In this document: piece after piece, positions 58,815-64,000 of the stretch
Layout: each line of letters begins with the position of its first letter
Numbering within the stretch: the stretch's first letter is position 1
Source of the DNA: Isoetes taiwanensis
Lineage: Eukaryota > Streptophyta > Lycopodiopsida > Isoetales > Isoetaceae
Direction: 5' to 3'
NCBI GenBank assembly: GCA_021234155.1
Contig: JAJEKV010000177.1
Coordinates: 62,001 to 126,000 of the forward strand
DNA: 64,000 bases
Notes under the pieces: generated by a model
Seen by the model: only the letters and a program-made list of their open reading frames with translations
Databases searched by the model: none
Told to the model about the DNA's origin: nothing
Position numbers and translations under genes: made by a program

Positions 58815-58965
58815 CTGTTATGTCAATTACTAACATTACAAAATCTGGTAAATAGAGTTTCACACATGTGATTTGTTATGTTATCTACTAACATAACAAA
58901 ATTTGTTAAAAACATTTTCGCACCGGAGTTGTTATGTTAGTTTTTAACATAACAGAATCTGTTAA
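58815..58965. repeat. Three tandem stem-loops, TTGTTATGTTA / TAACATAACAA
   Basis: Units at about 58815-58850, 58872-58910 and 58928-58965 each have arms TGTTATGTTA and TAACATAACA around a 4-6 base loop, then AATCTGTTA. The first is decayed. The period is about 57 bases. Confidence 0.8.
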
Positions 58966-59164
58966 TACGCATTTCACATTGCAAAACAAAAATTTAATCT
59001 GTTAATCGTCATTTCATAATTTGAACAATAATTTGTTTGGCTCCAAGAATTTACTAACAGTTACAAGAAGAATGTGTACAAGAATCCAAAAGGGCTATAA
59101 TCAAGAACATGTATTCAAGCAAGAAACGAGTCCATAAGATTTAGAGTTGCCTTTTACGAACTCC

Positions 59165-59400
59165 AACAAAAGTTACCGTGGGTTTATCGCCACATCAAAG
59201 TCTGCAAATGCACAGAATATTGCAACTCAATCTCCAAACAAGCGGCCATAGCTTCGGTTTCCAAAATTATAACAAACTAGTCATAAAAGCGGGTATGGTG
59301 CCTTTTAGAACTCTAACAAAAGTTACCATGGGTTTATACGCCACATCCAAGTCTGCAAATGCCTGCCGCAGATATTGCATCTCAGTCTCCAAAAGCTTAG
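59165..59400. repeat. Tandem duplication inside the Argonaute fragment
   Basis: 59165-59250 and 59311-59397 share ctyyaacaaaagttacc, tgggtttat and aagtctgcaaatgc. Confidence 0.75.
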
Positions 59401-59520
59401 CAAACTGGCGTTTACTGACCCCATCCTTAAGGAAATAATTTTCTCAGGCTTACGATTGGTACGCCTTCTAAACTTTATGAGCAACTTCTTGGCCATACCT
59501 TTCAAATTTGTGATTCACTT
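59170..59520 (-). pseudogene. Argonaute Piwi-domain fragment
   Basis: Minus strand reads GMAKKLLIKFRRRTNRKPEK, then after a one-base shift FLKDGVSKRQFAKLLETEMQ and AFADLDVAYKPMVTFV. This follows the plant AGO Piwi order (MIRELLIAFRR..., RDGVSEGQF..., PPVTFIVVQ). The Asp of the DGVS block is one of the slicer catalytic residues. No other AGO part is present, and frameshifts make it dead. Confidence 0.65.
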
Positions 59521-59634
59521 TTTCTTAAGAGGCTTGTTCACCAGCTCTTGCCAGATACAGATTTAGTACAAAAAGCAGGTTAGCATTTAGCACAAAAGTA
59601 GTTCTCAGATGAAAAGGCAAAAGCAATTAATTAC

Positions 59635-60100
59635 CAATGATTTGGGTATTTGTGGAAGATCAGTTTCTAAATACACATTTCCTTCAATTGATTTTGGTGG
59701 TTCAATCTTGTTCTTAATTCCATCCAATTCCCTGATCCAAGAACACAAAAGGGTGCAATTCGATTATCGTGACTCCCAAGAACCAGCAAAAATATAAAGA
59801 ACTTTTAGTAAATGTCAAAGTTAAAGCATAAATACACAAAATTGACACGCGACCATGCAATCTGTGTTGGTGCAAAGCTTCCAGCTGTGTAGCGTTTGTA
59901 AGAGTTAATTGTTGGAGCATAAAATACCATCATATCTGGAGTGCGCTTCATCCATCCACCAAGAAACCAACGGAATTCATCGCTAATAAATGAACGCACC
60001 ATCAGGGACACGAGTACAAACTAACAGTACAAAACATTTGTATATTTCAGCCATAAATGTGATTGATACCCCCAATTTCTGTGCAAGCTCTCGTAAACAC
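59635..60100 (-). pseudogene. Glutamine-synthetase-like (GSI type) fragment
   Basis: Three exon-like pieces: 60100-60040 (LRELAQKLGVSITFMAEIY), about 60006-59849 (GWMKRTPDMMVFYAPTINSY, then TAGSFAPTQIAWS) and 59731-59635 (ELDGIKNKIEPPKSIEGNVY). These match the C-terminal half of prokaryote-type glutamine synthetases (FMA, APT.NSYKR, APT.IAWS, LDGI..KI.PP). The catalytic histidine block (GSGMHVHLS) between pieces one and two is missing, as are both ends. Confidence 0.65.
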
Positions 60101-60592
60101 TGCCCAGCAAAAGAGAATTAAAATCCATCAAAGTTTTTCCATGTCTAGGAATCATGTCGGCAGAAAATGTGACAATCCTCATACTAAACAGATGGCCAGT
60201 TTAATGTGGAATCAATTCCATATTTTAGCGAATTTTAGTAGCATATTGAACAATGAAACCTAAAGAAAATGACGTTAAGAGACAAATACTAAAACAAAAT
60301 TTTCCTTTTGAGCACATGATGCATATAAAACTGCAAAAGAAGGAAACAAGACCTGTTTGTAAACAACGTGCCGATCTGCCATTTCCAGAATGTCTGCATA
60401 TCTCACGTTAAGCTCCACAAATTCTCTGTAATTGGAGCTATGCCAAATCTGAATTCCTTAGAATAGCACTTCTCCTTCAAAATAAGACCTGAGATCGTTG
60501 CTATTTCTGGGATTAAGCAACAATTCCCCTTCTGGAGCCATCAAGTAGAAAGCCCCACCTGGTACGTCTTTATCAATCAGGAATGGGCCTTC

Positions 60593-61624
60593 CTATGGGC
60601 TTTGAAATTTAGACAGATGCTTCTTAGTGGACCTGCACAACACCAATTGGCCTTCCTCAAATGGATTGACCATCTGTAACCTGTCTTTGATAAGCTTTAC
60701 TTTCTGTTTATGCCTCATATTGAAGTCTGTTGCTTCTTGTCTCATCTCTTGCAATTGCAGCAAATCATCCATCCTATTATGCACTTGATTTGGAGTTGGA
60801 ACTTCTAAATTCTCATAATAAGGTAGCTCCACAAATGAACACAAAGGAATGTCCAAATGAATAGGCATCACAGCTTGCACTCCATAAACCAATTCAAATG
60901 GTGTAAATCCTTTAGCCAACTTGTAAGTACACCTGAAACTCCATAAGGCACCTGTCAAGGCTTCATGCCAATTTCTTTGATTATCCTTTACTGTTTTAAC
61001 CAAGATAGATTTCAAAATCTTGTTAGTAGACTCAGCTTGCCCATTTCCCTGTGGATAATAAGCAGAAGCTTGCACATGTTGAACACCAATCTTTTCTGTT
61101 AACTGAGCTACTACTTTCCCCATGAAATGAGTTCCTCGATCAGACAAAAGAATGGTTGGAACACCAAATCGAGAAATTAAATTGTGATAAAGAAAGCTTA
61201 CTGTGGTACATTCTGTAGCATGCTTTGCTGGAATTGCTTCTACCCACTTCGTAAACATGCATGTGGCTCCCAAGATATACTTAGGACCTTTGGAAGATTG
61301 AGGATTGATAGGCCCAATGTAATCCAATCCCCACATATGAAATGGAACAACACCCAAAATAGGATGAAATGGCATATTATTGTGGCCTGTTAATTGCTTA
61401 TGCCTTTGACACTTCTCACATTTGCTAACAAAGTCTCTAGTATTTTTGTAAAGAGTTGGCCAATAATATCCCCAATGAAGGATCTTCCTAGCTGTTGTTC
61501 TGGCTGCAAAATGCCCCTGACAATCATGTGCTTGCTGCAATAAATCATGAGTTTGCTGACCAGCAACACACCTTAATAAGAGACCTTCCATAGTCCTTTT
61601 ATAAAGAATAGCCTCATGCACCAC
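60593..61624 (-). pseudogene. Gypsy-2 integrase
   Basis: 343 open codons with the HHCC finger (HDCQGHF...CEKCQRHK) and the core D, D and E (MWGLDYIGP, LLSDRGTHF, NGQAESTNK). It ends early at a TAG where Gypsy-1 has TGG in the PWEGPF block, a single G-to-A change. The tail after the stop is still readable to 60480. Confidence 0.85.
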
Positions 61625-61889
61625 ATAACCAGCTGTTTGTACTCTAAGAGCATGTTTTTGTTGCTTTGCAAATGATGAAGGATAAGTCTGATCTTGTAAA
61701 TACCTGTATATATTGGCATATCAAAGATCCACAGTCTCAATGAACCCTTGTAATACTCCATTATCCTGAAATGCTACTTGCTGGTCTGTTTCCTCTTCTA
61801 TTTCAGCACCACTACTCAAATAAGCACTTGGATTATGAGCTCCTTGGGCCATCTTAACATACTTCAACTCAAATTCTTGTATGATAAGA

Positions 61890-63515
61890 TCCTATCTTGT
61901 AAATTTAGGATCTTGGACGGTCTTGTTGTAAATGCATGGCAATGGGTTCACATCCATATGAATGTAGACATACTGTACATTTGCTGAATTCCATTGTGAA
62001 GGAAGAAGATAATGTCTAAATTTGTTCAAAGCCCACTTCAATGCCAACCCAAGATGCTCCACATGAGTCCATTTCTGTTCTTGTGGAGTTAACATCTGCT
62101 AGCATAATAAATCACATCATAATACTTTTGCTGATTTTTCTGACATAGTGTGACAGCCAAAGCTTGCTCCCAAACTGTAAAGAATAAATGTAATGGCTCA
62201 CTCATTCTTGGACGAATCAGCAAAGTTCTCAATTGTCCAAGGCACCGTTCAAATGCTTCTTGAGCATCCTCCATCCATCTAAAATTTTGCCCTTGCTTCA
62301 TACAATCCACAAGTGGCTGGGTTACTTTAGCAAAATTGTGCAAATATCTCCTACTAAAGCTGAGTTGGCCATATAAACTTCTCACTTGTGATACATTTAT
62401 AGGTGGTTTCACTTTCTCCAAGGCTGCAATCTTACCATGATCCACTTGTAACCCATTTTCTGAAACATAATTGCCCAATAGTTTTCCTTCTCTAGTGAAG
62501 AAAATACACTTAGCAGGATTCAAACTTATGCCATACAATCGGCATCTTGCAAAATTTTTCTGAGATGATCCAAGTGATTCCTTCTTGGATTCGAAAGCAC
62601 CGTTAAGTCATCTATAAAGACTCTCAAAAAGTCTAAAATGTCATGAAAAACGTATGTCATAGCTCGCTGAAATGTGGCTGGAGCATTTGTGAGGCCAAAA
62701 GGTAATACCTTATAAGCATAGATGCCAAAAGGTATTCGAAAAGCTGTCATTGCTTGATGTGGTGGATAGATTTGGATCTGATTATATCCTGAGTAACCAT
62801 CCAAGAAAGAATAGGCCTGATTTCCTGCAACAATATCCAACAAGGTGTCTATGAATGGTGTGGTAAAATGATCTCTTTTTGTAGCTTTATTGAGATCTCT
62901 GTAATCAATGCATACTCGGATTGAGTTATTTGGCTTTCTCACTAGTACAATAGAACTGATCCAATCTGAATTTGGCACGGGTACAATAAATCCCGCCTCC
63001 AAAAGCTTCATGACTTCAACCTTTACTTGCTCCTCTATTGCTGGGCTCATTCTCCTTTGAGCTTGTTGGACTGGTTTTGATCCTTGTTTCAAATCAAGGG
63101 TATGAACCACAACCTCTGGTGGAATGCCTTTCAATTCTTTGTAATTTCTTGCCAAAACATCCTTGAATTCTCTTAATAAAGATATCAAATCACGTTCCTC
63201 TTCTTGAGTAAGATCGCCTCCAATAGTAACCAATTCTTCTTGATTCTCTTGAGAAATATTGAGGTTCTTGACATAATGTAATGACTGTAATGAATGTGGT
63301 GAGTGTGATGACCATGACGAATGTGGTGAGTAGGGTAAGTGTGGTGAATGTGGTGACAGTGATGAATGTGGTGAATGTGATGACAGTGATGAGTATGGTG
63401 ACTGTAATGAATATGGTGCAAGTGATGACCGTGGTGAATGTGGTGACTGAGTGACTGTGATGAACATGGACTGATGTGATTTACCTCTTCCTCCAGAATT
63501 TGTGCATGCCACCAA
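61890..63515 (-). pseudogene. Gypsy-2 reverse transcriptase and RNase H
   Basis: RT is open from 63515 to 62526: SDWISSIVLVRKPNNSIR, CIDYRDLNKATKRDHF, LDGYSGYNQIQIYPPH, LPFGLTNAPATFQRAM and the catalytic FIDDL. After a frameshift the thumb and RNase H follow (LLGNYVSENGLQVDHGKI; TPQEQKWTHVEHLGLALKWA). A better template for the family's RT than Gypsy-1. Confidence 0.88.
63260..63480 (-). repeat. SPH-rich spacer repeat of Gypsy-2
   Basis: Hexamer-like CAC-rich units encode Ser/Pro/His/Leu/Tyr repeats at the same place as 24500-24725 of Gypsy-1, with different unit numbers. Confidence 0.88.
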
Positions 63516-63524
63516 GCTGCTTGC

Positions 63525-63900
63525 ACCATTGCCGATTGTGCTAAAGCATCCGCCACACTATTTTGTTCTCTTGGAACATGTACCATAATGCTCTGCTGAA
63601 AATAGGACTTCAAATCCATGGCTTGTTGATGTAAGCCTCTCAAATTAGCACTTAAAACCTGAAATTGATCCATAAGTTGTTGACACACCAACAAAGAGTC
63701 TCCAAAAATAGTCAAAAAATCAGCATGCTTCTTCTTTGCCCAAGTCATCCGTTGAATAAGTGCATGATATTCAGCCTCATTATTACTGCTTGCAGTGCAT
63801 GGCGTACTCAATGTAACAATCTTTTTCTTATGCCCATATATCAGAAATACTCCTACACCTCCATAATTCTTGAGTTTAGAGAACACCATCAAAATACATT
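63525..63900 (-). pseudogene. Additional RNase H domain (archaeal-type, aRNH) upstream of RT
   Basis: Blocks in order: YFDG (in a shifted frame near 63880), SSNNEAEYHALIQRM, GDSLLVCQQLMDQF and VPREQNSVADALAQ. These are the four catalytic acidic blocks (D, E, D, D) of an RNase HI of the kind acquired by Tat-lineage Gypsy elements. It lies between the protease side and RT. Gypsy-1 has only 22 bases here (between agcccactat and catgcgcacattctgg), so it lost the domain. Confidence 0.75.
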
Positions 63901-63925
63901 TGTCCTTCCATAGTGGGCTGATTTC

Positions 63926-63953
63926 TTTTTTTTTTTTTTTTTTTTTTTTTTTT
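63926..63953. repeat. Poly-T run (28 bases)
   Basis: Uninterrupted T run, poly-A in the sense of Gypsy-2, directly upstream of the additional RNase H. The remaining 47 bases to the window end do not resemble Gypsy-1. Confidence 0.95.
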
Positions 63954-64000
63954 ATTGAAGGCTTATAAGTATATTTATATAAGTATAGGTACAAAACTAC

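Larger units (their letters stand above)
52558..60412. other. Gene-bearing segment splitting Gypsy-2
   Basis: 7,855 bases with no similarity to Gypsy. They lie between two Gypsy-2 parts that are adjacent in Gypsy-1 (27590/27591), with at most a base or two lost. No TSD or inverted ends are visible. The segment holds a complete intron-bearing gene, a broken gene and two gene fragments, so it is host DNA rather than a simple transposon. 52558-54370 and 55750-56280 have no recognised gene. Confidence 0.75.
60413..64000 (-). mobile_element. Gypsy-2, pol part, running out of the window
   Basis: Same family as Gypsy-1 on the minus strand: additional RNase H, SPH-rich spacer, RT, RNase H, integrase. 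The gag, protease and 5' LTR would lie beyond 64000. Its 3' end is at 51863-52557, across the 7.9-kb segment. Confidence 0.9.

Noticed and set aside
52558-60412. Helitron explanation for the Gypsy-2 split
   Set aside because: No 5' TC, no CTRR 3' end with hairpin, and the flanks do not show an A|T insertion site.

Overview
This is nuclear DNA of a land plant. The genes carry many short GT-AG introns in AT-rich sequence and match plant proteins: succinate semialdehyde dehydrogenase (SSADH) with about 19 exons, and a plant-specific ATG8-interacting protein. Copia, Gypsy/Tat-like, Mutator-like, pogo and LINE elements fill the space between them. Mostly short introns and a GT23-like fucosyltransferase hint at a non-flowering lineage, but the sequence alone does not settle the species.

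Layout. 1-2.0 kb: a plus-strand gene for a coiled-coil membrane protein. 4.8-7.3 kb: an eight-exon plus-strand gene for a GT23/FUT8-like glycosyltransferase. 8.0-10.0 kb: a 5'-truncated LINE with an 11-bp target-site duplication (TSD). 12.0-31.8 kb: one old Copia element with three other elements nested in it. A Mutator-like element (12.9-17.5 kb, 9-bp TSD) sits in gag. A pogo element (20.7-31.3 kb, TA TSD, 23-bp inverted ends, uninterrupted 604-residue transposase) sits in RNase H. A young Gypsy element (21.2-28.4 kb, 5-bp TSD) sits in the pogo element. Taking out the Mutator-like and pogo elements makes the Copia frame continuous at both sites, which supports the boundaries.

31.8-42.8 kb: the Copia flank, which holds LINE remnants, is tandemly duplicated. 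The right copy (36.6-42.8 kb) shows the same Copia insertion with the same TSD and flank, but it lost everything between the Mutator-like left end and the 3' LTR. 43.1-48.6 kb: a complete minus-strand SSADH gene (528 residues). 48.9-51.8 kb: foldback repeats and a tandem duplication.

51.9-64 kb: a second Gypsy element of the same family on the minus strand, running out of the window. It is split by a 7.9-kb segment (52.6-60.4 kb) that carries a complete ATG8-interacting-protein gene, a broken gene of unknown function, and glutamine-synthetase-like and Argonaute-like fragments.

The host genes do not form a pathway. SSADH acts in mitochondrial GABA catabolism, the ATG8-interacting protein in autophagy or ER/plastid turnover, and the GT23-like enzyme probably in the Golgi. 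The most informative signals are the order of the transposon insertions, the apparently intact plant pogo transposase, and the Gypsy element with an extra RNase H between protease and reverse transcriptase.
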